Part shown: positions 53,072 to 60,026 of the stretch, piece after piece
How the letters are laid out: every line of letters begins with the position of its first letter
How positions within the stretch are numbered: position 1 is the stretch's first letter
Origin: Streptomyces poonensis
GTDB taxonomy: Bacteria; Actinomycetota; Actinomycetes; Streptomycetales; Streptomycetaceae
Assembly: GCF_014650915.1 (NCBI RefSeq)
Contig: NZ_BMVW01000004.1
Location: 186,001-250,000, forward strand
DNA length: 64,000 bases
Direction of reading: 5' to 3'
The notes under the pieces: generated by a model
Seen by the model: only the letters and a program-made list of their open reading frames with translations
Told to the model about the DNA's origin: nothing
Databases searched by the model: none
Program-made: the position numbers and the translations under genes

Positions 53072-53105
53072 GTGGGCCCGGCACTCGGGGGAGTGCCGGG
53101 CCCAC
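53072..53105. terminator. terminator of the 3-hydroxybutyryl-CoA dehydrogenase gene
   Basis: GTGGGCCCGGCACTC (53072-53086) pairs perfectly with GAGTGCCGGGCCCAC (53091-53105) around GGGG. It lies 25 nt beyond the stop of the minus-strand dehydrogenase gene. Confidence 0.85.
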
Positions 53106-53130
53106 AGGGACGGACGACCACGCGCCGTGG

Positions 53131-53991
53131 TCAGGGGTACGTGTAGAACCCCGACCCCGTCTTCCGGCCGAGCCGGCCCGCGTCCACCATGCGCTGGAGC
53201 AGCGGGGGAGCGGCGTACAGCGGCTCCTTGTACTCCTCGTACATCGAGTGCGCCACCGAGGCCACGGTGTCCAGGCCGATCAGGTCGGACAGCTTCAGCG
53301 GCCCCATCGGGTGGGCGCAGCCCAGCTCCATGCCGTTGTCGATGTCCTCGCGGCTGGCGATGCCCGACTCGAACATCCGGATCGCGGAGAGCAGGTACGG
53401 GATCAGCAGCGCGTTGACCACGAAGCCGGAGCGGTCCTGGGCGCGGATCGCGTGCTTGCCGAGCACCTTCTCGGTGAACAGCTGGGCCCGGCTGAGCGTG
53501 CCCTCGGAGGTGGTGAGCGCCGGGATCAGCTCGACCAGCTGCTGCACGGGCGCCGGGTTGAAGAAGTGGATGCCGATGACCTGGTCGGGCCGGGAGGTGG
53601 CGACGGCCAGCTTGACCAGGGGGATCGAGGAGGTGTTGGAGGCGAGGATGGCGTCCGGGCGGGTCACCACCTGGTCGAGCACCTGGAAGATCTCGGTCTT
53701 CACCTGCTCGTTCTCGACCACGGCCTCGATCACCAGGTCACGGTCGGCGAACTCGCCGAGGTCGGTGGTGAAGGACAGCCGGGCCTGGGTGGCGTCCCGC
53801 TCCTCCTCGGTGATCTTGCCGCGCTCGGCCGCCTTGGACAGGGAGGTGAACAGCCGGGTACGGCCGATCTCCAGGGCCTCGCCGGTGGTCTCGGCGACCC
53901 TCACATCCAGACCGGCACGCGCGCACACCTCGGCGATGCCCGCTCCCATCTGGCCGCAGCCGACCACTCCGACGCGTTCGATGTCGGTCAC
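53131..53991 (-). CDS. 3-hydroxybutyryl-CoA dehydrogenase
   Basis: The 286-residue enzyme oxidises or reduces 3-hydroxybutyryl-CoA/acetoacetyl-CoA. The NAD-binding motif VGVVGCGQMGAGIAE is at the N-terminus, ASNTSSIPL and IHFFNPAPVQQLVELI carry the active-site His, and the C-terminal helical domain (DRSGFVVNALLIPYLLSAIRMFESG...GCAHPMGPLKLSDLIGLD) is complete. No FAD or hydratase domain is fused. Start GTG 53991. In Streptomyces it may supply polyketide or butyryl-CoA precursors; no other gene of such a pathway is adjacent. Confidence 0.93.
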   Translation of the reverse strand: MTDIERVGVVGCGQMGAGIAEVCARAGLDVRVAETTGEALEIGRTRLFTSLSKAAERGKITEEERDATQARLSFTTDLGEFADRDLVIEAVVENEQVKTEIFQVLDQVVTRPDAILASNTSSIPLVKLAVATSRPDQVIGIHFFNPAPVQQLVELIPALTTSEGTLSRAQLFTEKVLGKHAIRAQDRSGFVVNALLIPYLLSAIRMFESGIASREDIDNGMELGCAHPMGPLKLSDLIGLDTVASVAHSMYEEYKEPLYAAPPLLQRMVDAGRLGRKTGSGFYTYP

Positions 53992-54171
53992 ATCGTCCCT
54001 TTCGCTGCACTGGACTACGGGGCTGTCGCAGGATGTCCCCGTGGTCCGGGCCTGCGCCGAACCTGCACGTTACCCGCGGCGGCCGCTCAGCGGTTTTCGG
54101 GGTGGCGCATGGCACTCTGGCACGAACACGTGCCGTCACCGGGCGGACACGGAGTGGTGCGGAGGTGTGGC

Positions 54172-55431
54172 ATGAGGCGGATGTCGCGGCGGCTGTTCGC
54201 CGGTACGGTGCTCGGCGGCCTCGTCACGGCGGGCGCGGCCGCGTGGGGCGCGTCCGCGGACAGCGGGGCGGCGGCGGCCGGGTCCCGGCGGGGCCGGGCG
54301 GCCGAAGGGGAGATGCGCGGCATGTGGGTGGCGACCGTCGCCAACCGGGACTGGCCCTCCCGTACGGGGCTGTCCGCGAGCAGGCAGCGCGCGGAGCTGC
54401 TGGAACTCCTCGACGTCGCGGTGGAGCGCCGGCTCAACGCGGTGATGTTCCAGGTGCGCCCCGCGGCCGACGCCTTCTGGCCGTCCCCCTACGAGCCCTG
54501 GTCCTCCTACCTGACCGGAACCCAGGGCAAGAACCCCGGCTGGGACCCGCTGGGCACGGCGGTGGCGGAGGCCCACGCGCGCGGGCTTCAGCTGCACGCC
54601 TGGTTCAACCCGTACCGGGTGGCCGGCCACACCGACCCGGCGCGGCTGGCGGCCACGCACCCCGTGCGCAGGAACCCCGGCTGGGCGGTCGCCTACGGCG
54701 GCAAGCTGTACTACAACCCGGGCCTTCCCGAGGTCCGCGCCTTCGTGCAGAAGGCGATGCTCGACGCGGTGCGCCGCTACCCCGTCGACGCCGTGCACTT
54801 CGACGACTACTTCTACCCGTACCCCGTCGCGGGCCAGGCCTTCGACGACGACGAGGCGTACCGGGAGCACGGCGGGGACTTCCCGGACCGGGCCGCCTGG
54901 CGGCGCGGCAACACCGACCGGCTGGTGCGCGAGATGGCGGACCAGATCAAGCGGATCCGGCCCGGCACCCAGTTCGGGATCAGCCCCTTCGGGGTGTGGC
55001 GGAACGCCTCCACGGACCCGCTCGGCTCGGACACGCGCGCGGGCGTGGAGACCTACGACGACCTGTACGCGGACACCCGCACCTGGGTCCGCGAGAACTG
55101 GATCGACTACATCGTCCCGCAGCTCTACTGGGAGGTCGGCAACTCCGCCGCCGACTACGCGAAGCTGCTGCCCTGGTGGGCGAAGGTGGCCCAGGGCAGC
55201 GGGACCCGGCTGTACGTGGGCGAGGCGCTGTACAAGGCGGGTGACCCGGCCCAGCCGGCCGCCTGGCGGGACCCGGCGGAACTCTCCCGGCACCTGACCC
55301 TGGCCCGCGACCACCCGCAGGTGCGCGGCCATGTGTTCTTCGCGGCCAAGGAGGTCGCGGAGGACGGGGCGGGTGCGATGGAGCGGGTGGTCGCCGACCA
55401 CTACCGGGAACGGGTGGCCCCGCCCGCCTGA
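54172..55431 (+). CDS. secreted glycosidase-like protein (GHL10/DUF187), Tat signal
   Basis: The 419-residue protein starts MRRMSRRLFAGTVLGGLVTA, a twin-arginine signal (SRRLFAG), so it should be exported folded by TatAC. The mature part is a TIM barrel of the GHL10/DUF187 group: EMRGMWVATVANRDWPS, VMFQVRPAADAFWPS, HAWFNPYRV, VHFDDYFYPYP and ISPFGVWRN are typical. Such enzymes are thought to act on cell-wall or exopolysaccharide glycans; the substrate is not known. ATG 54172 follows GGAGG. Confidence 0.9.
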   Translation: MRRMSRRLFAGTVLGGLVTAGAAAWGASADSGAAAAGSRRGRAAEGEMRGMWVATVANRDWPSRTGLSASRQRAELLELLDVAVERRLNAVMFQVRPAADAFWPSPYEPWSSYLTGTQGKNPGWDPLGTAVAEAHARGLQLHAWFNPYRVAGHTDPARLAATHPVRRNPGWAVAYGGKLYYNPGLPEVRAFVQKAMLDAVRRYPVDAVHFDDYFYPYPVAGQAFDDDEAYREHGGDFPDRAAWRRGNTDRLVREMADQIKRIRPGTQFGISPFGVWRNASTDPLGSDTRAGVETYDDLYADTRTWVRENWIDYIVPQLYWEVGNSAADYAKLLPWWAKVAQGSGTRLYVGEALYKAGDPAQPAAWRDPAELSRHLTLARDHPQVRGHVFFAAKEVAEDGAGAMERVVADHYRERVAPPA

Positions 55432-55447
55432 CGAGCAGGCGGAGTGC

Positions 55448-55481
55448 GGGGCCGGGGCGGGGCCGGGGGCGGGGACGGGGG
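55448..55481 (+). other. G-quadruplex-type tract between convergent genes
   Basis: Six runs of four or five G (55448, 55454, 55459, 55465, 55471, 55477) are spaced by one or two bases on the plus strand. They lie between the stops of the glycosidase and DUF1918 genes, where a terminator would be expected. Confidence 0.6.
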
Positions 55482-55483
55482 CG

Positions 55484-55681
55484 CTACAGCGTCGGCTCCG
55501 CGCGGGGCTGGACGACCGTGTCGGGGCCCGGCGACATCAGGGTCTCGTGGCCGTCCTCGAAGCGGACCCGGTACGGCGGGGTGCCGTCCGGTCCCAGTAC
55601 CTCGACGACCTCCGCGGTCCTGTCGTGCTGCCCGACGATCCGGCCGTGCACGAGCAGGGTGTCACCTACGGATGCGTGCAT
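55484..55681 (-). CDS. DUF1918-domain protein
   Basis: The 65-residue protein is a single small beta-barrel-like DUF1918 domain: MHASVGDTLLVHGRIVGQ, EVVEVLGPDGTPPYRVRFEDGHETLMSPGPD. The ATG at 55681 follows GAGGAGG and starts the conserved sequence; an upstream in-frame ATG at 55705 lacks a ribosome site. These proteins are widespread in actinobacteria; their function is not known. Confidence 0.88.
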   Translation of the reverse strand: MHASVGDTLLVHGRIVGQHDRTAEVVEVLGPDGTPPYRVRFEDGHETLMSPGPDTVVQPRAEPTL

Positions 55682-55752
55682 CGGAAAGGCCTCCTCGTTC
55701 TGCACGGGGTGGGCGGTCCGTGACTGTCAGTCTAGGGCGGGTGCCGCCGGGG

Positions 55753-55832
55753 GGAACCGGCGGAAGCGCGCCGGAACCGGCGGGTACGTGCCGGAACCGG
55801 CGGGTACGTGCCGGAACCGGCGGGTGCGGGCA
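55753..55832. repeat. 20-bp tandem repeat, four units
   Basis: Four copies with a 20-bp period start at 55753, 55773, 55793 and 55813 with core GGAACCGGCGGGTACGTGCC. The middle two are identical; the outer two differ in their second halves. The array lies in the gap between the DUF1918 gene and the 3' end of the DMT transporter gene. Confidence 0.88.
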
Positions 55833-55842
55833 GTCACGGCGG

Positions 55843-56820
55843 TCAGCTCCGCGTCCGTTGCGTGACCGCGATGCAGACCAGTACGGCGGCGGCTGTCAGC
55901 GGGGCGGCCACGGTGAGCCGCTCGCCGAGGAGCAGTACCGACCACACCAGTGTGAGCAGGGGCTGCGCGAGCTGCAACTGGCTGGCCCGCGGGATGCCGA
56001 TCGCGGCCATGCCCCGGTACCAGACGACCAGGCCGAGGAACTGGGAGCCCACGGCGACCCACAGCAGCCCGCTCACGCTGTGCGCGGTCAGCTGGACCGG
56101 CTCGTAGGACAGGGCCAGCAGCGCGCCCGGCAGCGTGAGCGGCAGGCACAGGACGAGCGCCCAGCCGATCACCTGCCAGCCGGGCATGATCCGGGCCAGC
56201 CGGCCGCCCTCCGTGTAGCCCGCCGCGCACACCAGCAGGGCCCCGAAGAGATACAGGTCGGCCGTCGTCAGGGCGCCGCCGCTCTGCCCCACGGTGAACG
56301 CGACCACGGCGCCCGCGCCCGCGAGGGCCGCCGCCCAGAAGGTCCGCGAGGGGCGGGAGCCGATCCGCAGGGCCGAGCAGACCGCGGTGGTCAGCGGGAG
56401 CAGGCCCACGACCACGGCGGCGTGGGCGGTGGTCGACGTCTGCAGCGCGAGGGTGGTGAGCAGCGGGAAGCCGAGGACCACCCCGGCGGCGACCACGGCG
56501 AGACCCGCCCAGTGCCGGCGCTCGGGAAGCCGTACCCTCCCCCACCCTCGGCTTCGCTCGTGCGGGGGCACCCCCACGGCCAGGAGACAGCCGCCGGCGA
56601 CGACGGCCGCGAGGACGCTGCGCACGGCCACCAGTGACCAGGGCCCGAAGCCCTCCAGGCCCCAGGCGGTGGCGGGGAAGGTGAGCGAGAAGGCGACGAC
56701 GCCCAGGGCGGCCTGCGCGGTGCCGAGGCCGGGGCGCTCCCGGTCCGTATTCCGGCCCGCGTCCCGGCCGGTGTTGACTGCTATCGAGGGTGCTGCGATA
56801 GCGCTACTCTGTGCTCTCAT
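55843..56820 (-). CDS. EamA/DMT-family transporter
   Basis: The 325-residue protein has ten hydrophobic segments in two EamA repeats (GLGTAQAALGVVAFSLTFPATAWG opening the first; FGALLVCAAGYTEGG opening the second). It is a drug/metabolite transporter, probably an exporter of amino acids or related compounds. ATG 56820 overlaps the start codon of the divergent MocR gene. No ribosome site precedes it, so the mRNA may be leaderless. A CTATCG/CGATAG dyad lies inside its first codons (56781-56801). Confidence 0.88.
   Translation of the reverse strand: MRAQSSAIAAPSIAVNTGRDAGRNTDRERPGLGTAQAALGVVAFSLTFPATAWGLEGFGPWSLVAVRSVLAAVVAGGCLLAVGVPPHERSRGWGRVRLPERRHWAGLAVVAAGVVLGFPLLTTLALQTSTTAHAAVVVGLLPLTTAVCSALRIGSRPSRTFWAAALAGAGAVVAFTVGQSGGALTTADLYLFGALLVCAAGYTEGGRLARIMPGWQVIGWALVLCLPLTLPGALLALSYEPVQLTAHSVSGLLWVAVGSQFLGLVVWYRGMAAIGIPRASQLQLAQPLLTLVWSVLLLGERLTVAAPLTAAAVLVCIAVTQRTRS
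56781..56801. promoter_or_regulatory. candidate MocR operator dyad
   Basis: CTATCG (56781-56786) and CGATAG (56796-56801) are separated by 9 bp. The site lies 18 bp upstream of the MocR start and within the first codons of the DMT gene; TTGACT at 56774-56779 may be a -35 element. Confidence 0.5.
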
Positions 56821-56827
56821 GCATGAG
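56816..56827. promoter_or_regulatory. palindrome containing two divergent start codons
   Basis: CTCATGCATGAG is a perfect 12-bp palindrome. The plus-strand ATG (56819-56821) starts the MocR gene and the minus-strand ATG (56820-56818) starts the DMT gene, overlapping by two bases. TACTCT at 56805-56810 is well placed as -10 for a leaderless plus-strand mRNA, and TACGCT on the minus strand for the other. Confidence 0.6.
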
Positions 56828-58285
56828 CGTAGCAGTGTCGGGGAACTGGCGGACCGGCTGCGGCGGGAGCTGGACCGCTACTCGCCAGGTGAGAAGCTGC
56901 CGTCGAGCCGGGTCCTTGTCGAGCGGTACCGGGTGAGCCCGGTGACCGTCTCGCGTGCGCTGGCGCAGCTGGCCGCCGACGGGCTGGTGGTCACCCGGCC
57001 CGGCGCCGGGGCGTTCCGGGCGCGGCCCCGCACCCCGGCCGCTGCCGCCGGGGACACCTCCTGGCAGGAGGTCGCCCTCAGCGCGGACGGCGCCGCCGAT
57101 CTCGTACCGCGCTCGGTGGACGCGGGCGGGGTGCTGGTCTCGCTGGCCGCCCCGCCGCCCGGCGTGATCGAGTTCAACGGCGGCTATCTGCACCCCTCGC
57201 TGCAGCCGGAGCGGGCGATGGCGGCGGCGCTGTCGCGGGCGGGGCGGCGCCCCGGTGCCTGGGGGCGGCCGCCCATGGAGGGGCTGCCGGAGCTGCGGGA
57301 GTGGTTCGCGCGGAGCATCGGCGGCGCCGTCACGGCCGCCGAGGTGCTGGTCACGTCCGGTGGCCAGTCCGCGCTGACCACGGCCCTGCGCGCACTCGCC
57401 CCGCCCGGCGCGCCCGTCCTGGTCGAGTCGCCCACCTACCCCGGCATGCTCGCGATCGCCCGCGCGGCCGGACTGCGCCCCGTGCCGGTCCCCGTGGACG
57501 CCGACGGGGTACGGCCGGCGCTGCTCGCCGACGCCTTCCGGGCCAGCGGCGCCCGGGTGTTCGTCTGCCAGCCACTGTTCCAGAACCCGACCGGCGCCGT
57601 GCTCGCCCCCGAGCGGCGCGGTGAGGTGCTGCGCATCGCGCGGGAGGCCGGCGCGTTCGTCGTCGAGGACGACTTCGTACGGCGGCTGGTGCACGAGGAC
57701 GCGGGGCCGCTGCCGCGCCCGCTCGCCGCCGACGACCCCGACGGCGTCGTCGTCCACGTCTGCTCGCTGACCAAGGCGACCTCGCCGAGCTTCCGGGTCA
57801 GCGCCCTGGCCGCGCGCGGCCCGGTGCTGGAGCGGCTGCGCGCCATCCAGGTCGTCGACACCTTCTTCGTGCCCCGGCCGCTGCAGGAGGCCACGCTCGA
57901 ACTGGTCGGCTCGCCCGCCTGGCCCCGTCATCTGCGGGCGATCTCCGCGGAGCTGCGGGCCCGCCGCGACGCCATGACGGCCGCGCTGCGGCTCACCCTG
58001 CCCGAACTCGCCCTGCCGCATGTCCCGGCGGGCGGCTACCATCTGTGGCTCCGTCTGCCCGACGGCGGCGGCGACACCTCGCGGGCCTTCGGTTCCGGGG
58101 GAGAGCACGCGCTGACGACGGCCGCCCTGCGCGCGGGCGTCGCGCTCACACCCGGACGCCCGTACTTCAGCGCCGAACCCCCGGCCGCCCACCTCCGGCT
58201 GAGCTTCGCGGCGGTCGCGGGCACCGAGGAGATCGCGGAAGGGGTACGGCGGCTGCGTACCGCCTGCGACGAGGTGCTGCGATAA
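56819..58285 (+). CDS. MocR-family regulator (GntR domain fused to aminotransferase fold)
   Basis: The 488-residue protein has a GntR winged helix (about residues 5-70: LADRLRRELDRYSPGEKLPSSRVLVERYRVSPVTVSRALAQLAADGLVVTRPGAG) and a fold-type I aminotransferase domain (about 115-488). PLP lysine is Lys319 in SLTKATSPSFR, and VTSGGQSALTTALRAL, PTYPGMLAIAR and FQNPTGAVLAPERR are typical. MocR proteins bind PLP and often control the divergent gene, here the DMT exporter. ATG 56819 has no ribosome site; a leaderless transcript is likely. Confidence 0.92.
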   Translation: MHERSSVGELADRLRRELDRYSPGEKLPSSRVLVERYRVSPVTVSRALAQLAADGLVVTRPGAGAFRARPRTPAAAAGDTSWQEVALSADGAADLVPRSVDAGGVLVSLAAPPPGVIEFNGGYLHPSLQPERAMAAALSRAGRRPGAWGRPPMEGLPELREWFARSIGGAVTAAEVLVTSGGQSALTTALRALAPPGAPVLVESPTYPGMLAIARAAGLRPVPVPVDADGVRPALLADAFRASGARVFVCQPLFQNPTGAVLAPERRGEVLRIAREAGAFVVEDDFVRRLVHEDAGPLPRPLAADDPDGVVVHVCSLTKATSPSFRVSALAARGPVLERLRAIQVVDTFFVPRPLQEATLELVGSPAWPRHLRAISAELRARRDAMTAALRLTLPELALPHVPAGGYHLWLRLPDGGGDTSRAFGSGGEHALTTAALRAGVALTPGRPYFSAEPPAAHLRLSFAAVAGTEEIAEGVRRLRTACDEVLR

Positions 58286-58327
58286 CCCGTTCGATGCTCG
58301 TCCGCCCCGCCTGCGAGAATCCCCGGC

Positions 58328-58765
58328 ATGACCGACACGCCGAGCCTCCCCGAGGGCTACGAGATCTCCGCCGACCCCGCCCGCATCGACGCCGGGCGCG
58401 TCCACCGCTGGCTGTCCACCGACGCGTACTGGGCGATCGGCCGGTCCCGCGAGAAACAGGACCGGGCGATCGAGGGCTCGCTCAACTTCGGGGTGTACGA
58501 GGCGCTGTCGGGGGAGCAGGTGGCGTACGCCCGGGTCGTGACCGACCGGGCGACCTTCGCCTGGCTGTGCGACGTGTACGTCGACCCCTCGGTCCGCGGC
58601 AAGGGGATCGGCACGGCGCTGGTCGGGGCCGTACGGGAGCACCTGCGGCCGTACGGGCTGCGGCGCATGCTGCTCGCCACGCATGACGCGCACGGGGTGT
58701 ACGAGAAGCTCGGGTTCGCGGGGCTCGAGCGGCCGGAGCAGTGGATGCTGCTGGCCTTCGAGTGA
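58328..58765 (+). CDS. GNAT-family N-acetyltransferase
   Basis: The 145-residue enzyme is a compact GNAT: YEISADPARIDAGRVHRWLSTDAYWAIGRSREKQDRAIEGSL is typical of a small actinobacterial subgroup, VDPSVRGKGIGTALVGAVREHL is the acetyl-CoA loop, and LATHDAHGVYEKLGFAGL closes the fold. The acceptor is unknown. It follows the MocR gene by 42 nt. Confidence 0.92.
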   Translation: MTDTPSLPEGYEISADPARIDAGRVHRWLSTDAYWAIGRSREKQDRAIEGSLNFGVYEALSGEQVAYARVVTDRATFAWLCDVYVDPSVRGKGIGTALVGAVREHLRPYGLRRMLLATHDAHGVYEKLGFAGLERPEQWMLLAFE

Positions 58766-58849
58766 CGCCCGGGTGACGTCCGGGGCACCCTGGGTGACCC
58801 TTGGGTAACACCTCTTGACCCGTCCGCTCCCACGGCACACGATCGCCGC

Positions 58850-59443
58850 ATGTCGGTTCGCGTCACGTTCGTCGCGGCCGCCCGCAGCCCCGTGCTGCCC
58901 GCGGAGCGTTTCGAGGACGACCGGCCGCTGGACGGGGCCGGCTGGGACGAGGTGCAGCGGGTCGCGCCCGGTCTGCTGCCGCTGGCCGTGGCCGAGCTGC
59001 GCTACTGTTCGCCGGCCCCGCGCAGCCGTGCCACGGGATACGCCCTCGGCTATGCGCCGCTGATGCAACTCGGCCTGCGCGACTGCGACATGGGCCGCTG
59101 GCGCGGGCTGACGCTCGGCGAGGCGATGGCCCGGGAGCCGGAGGCGGTGGACGGCTGGCTGGCCGACCCGCGGTCCGCGCCGCACGGCGGTGAGTCGCTG
59201 CTGTCCTTCATCGCCCGCGTCGGCGACTGGCTCGACACCCGGCCCGTGGGCGACGGCGACCGCGTCGTCGCCGTGGCCGAACCCTCCGTCGTCCGCGCGG
59301 CGCTGGTGTACGTCCTGAAGGCGCCGCCCTCGACGTACTGGAACATCGACGTGCGCCCCCTGGCGGCGACCACCGTCACGGGGCGCGCGGGCCGCTGGTA
59401 CCTGCGTTTCGACGGGGTGCCGGCTCAGCCGTCGCGGGCGTAG
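58850..59443 (+). CDS. histidine-phosphatase-fold protein lacking the catalytic histidines
   Basis: The 197-residue protein fits the phosphoglycerate-mutase-like fold: VTFVAAARS occupies the place of the RHG motif, YCSPAPRSRATGYALG that of the second Arg motif, GGESLLSFIARVGDWLD is the Glu motif, and VVAVAEPSVVRAAL is where the second catalytic His (usually THGG) should be. Both histidines are missing (Ala and Glu stand there). It is therefore probably not a phosphatase, but a binding or regulatory protein. It is convergent with and overlaps the next gene by 19 nt. Confidence 0.78.
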   Translation: MSVRVTFVAAARSPVLPAERFEDDRPLDGAGWDEVQRVAPGLLPLAVAELRYCSPAPRSRATGYALGYAPLMQLGLRDCDMGRWRGLTLGEAMAREPEAVDGWLADPRSAPHGGESLLSFIARVGDWLDTRPVGDGDRVVAVAEPSVVRAALVYVLKAPPSTYWNIDVRPLAATTVTGRAGRWYLRFDGVPAQPSRA

Positions 59444-59868
59444 GCCGTGGTGAGCACCAGGTCCTTGGCCGGTCCGCCCACGCGCCACACGGTCCGCCAG
59501 TGGTCCGCGTCCTGGACGGTGAACTCGCCGCGGTAGAGGTCCGCGGCGCACGGATGGTCGGCGACGTGCCGTCCCGTCCGCAGGTCCAGGTCGTGGAAGG
59601 GGCGCCCGTCCGCGAACCGTACGTCCGCCGTGCCGGGCGTGGTCCCCGGCAGGAAGCGCAGCGTCCGCTCGGCGGGCCGGGTGACGCCCCGCCAGGTGAA
59701 GGCACCCGACTCGAAGTGCAGCAGCCCGCCGCCCTCCAGCGCGCTGAACACCGTACTGCCCGCGAAGCTGCCCTCGTCGCCGCTCGCCAGGTCACGCACC
59801 GAACGCTCCACGCGCCAGCGCCCCGCGAGATACGCCGGCACATCCGGCACTGGCCAGAACTCGCCCAT
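59425..59868 (-). CDS. DUF6314-family protein
   Basis: The 147-residue protein has a lipocalin-like beta pattern: YLAGRWRVERSVRDLASGDEGSFAGSTVF, LLHFESGAFTWRGVTRPAERTLRF and FADGRPFHDLDLRTG. The opening YLAGRW and the later DLYRGEF are typical of this DUF. It probably binds a small hydrophobic ligand; nothing is proven. Its 3' end overlaps the end of the convergent phosphatase-like gene by 19 nt. Confidence 0.82.
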   Translation of the reverse strand: MGEFWPVPDVPAYLAGRWRVERSVRDLASGDEGSFAGSTVFSALEGGGLLHFESGAFTWRGVTRPAERTLRFLPGTTPGTADVRFADGRPFHDLDLRTGRHVADHPCAADLYRGEFTVQDADHWRTVWRVGGPAKDLVLTTAYARDG

Positions 59869-59959
59869 CCCTTTCCGCTCTCCGTCCCGTTCGATGCTGC
59901 GCGACCCATTGACGCGTCACAGCCCCCTCCCTATCTTGCCGTTCGAAGTGCTGACCAGT

Positions 59960-59975
59960 GTTCGATATTTCGAAC
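59960..59975. promoter_or_regulatory. TTCGA inverted repeat upstream of the arabinofuranosidase
   Basis: GTTCGA (59960-59965) and TCGAAC (59970-59975) flank TATT. A further GTTCGAA lies at 59941-59947. This AT-rich core may be an operator or part of the promoter. Confidence 0.5.
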
Positions 59976-60002
59976 GCTCGGAACGTCCATGACGTTCCGA
60001 GC
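59976..60002. promoter_or_regulatory. 12-bp inverted repeat in the 5' region of the arabinofuranosidase gene
   Basis: GCTCGGAACGTC (59976-59987) pairs perfectly with GACGTTCCGAGC (59991-60002) around CAT, 24 nt before the start codon. It may be an operator for a sugar-responsive repressor or, in RNA, a hairpin near the ribosome site. Confidence 0.65.
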
Positions 60003-60026
60003 ACCACACAGAGCCGCGGAGTATCC

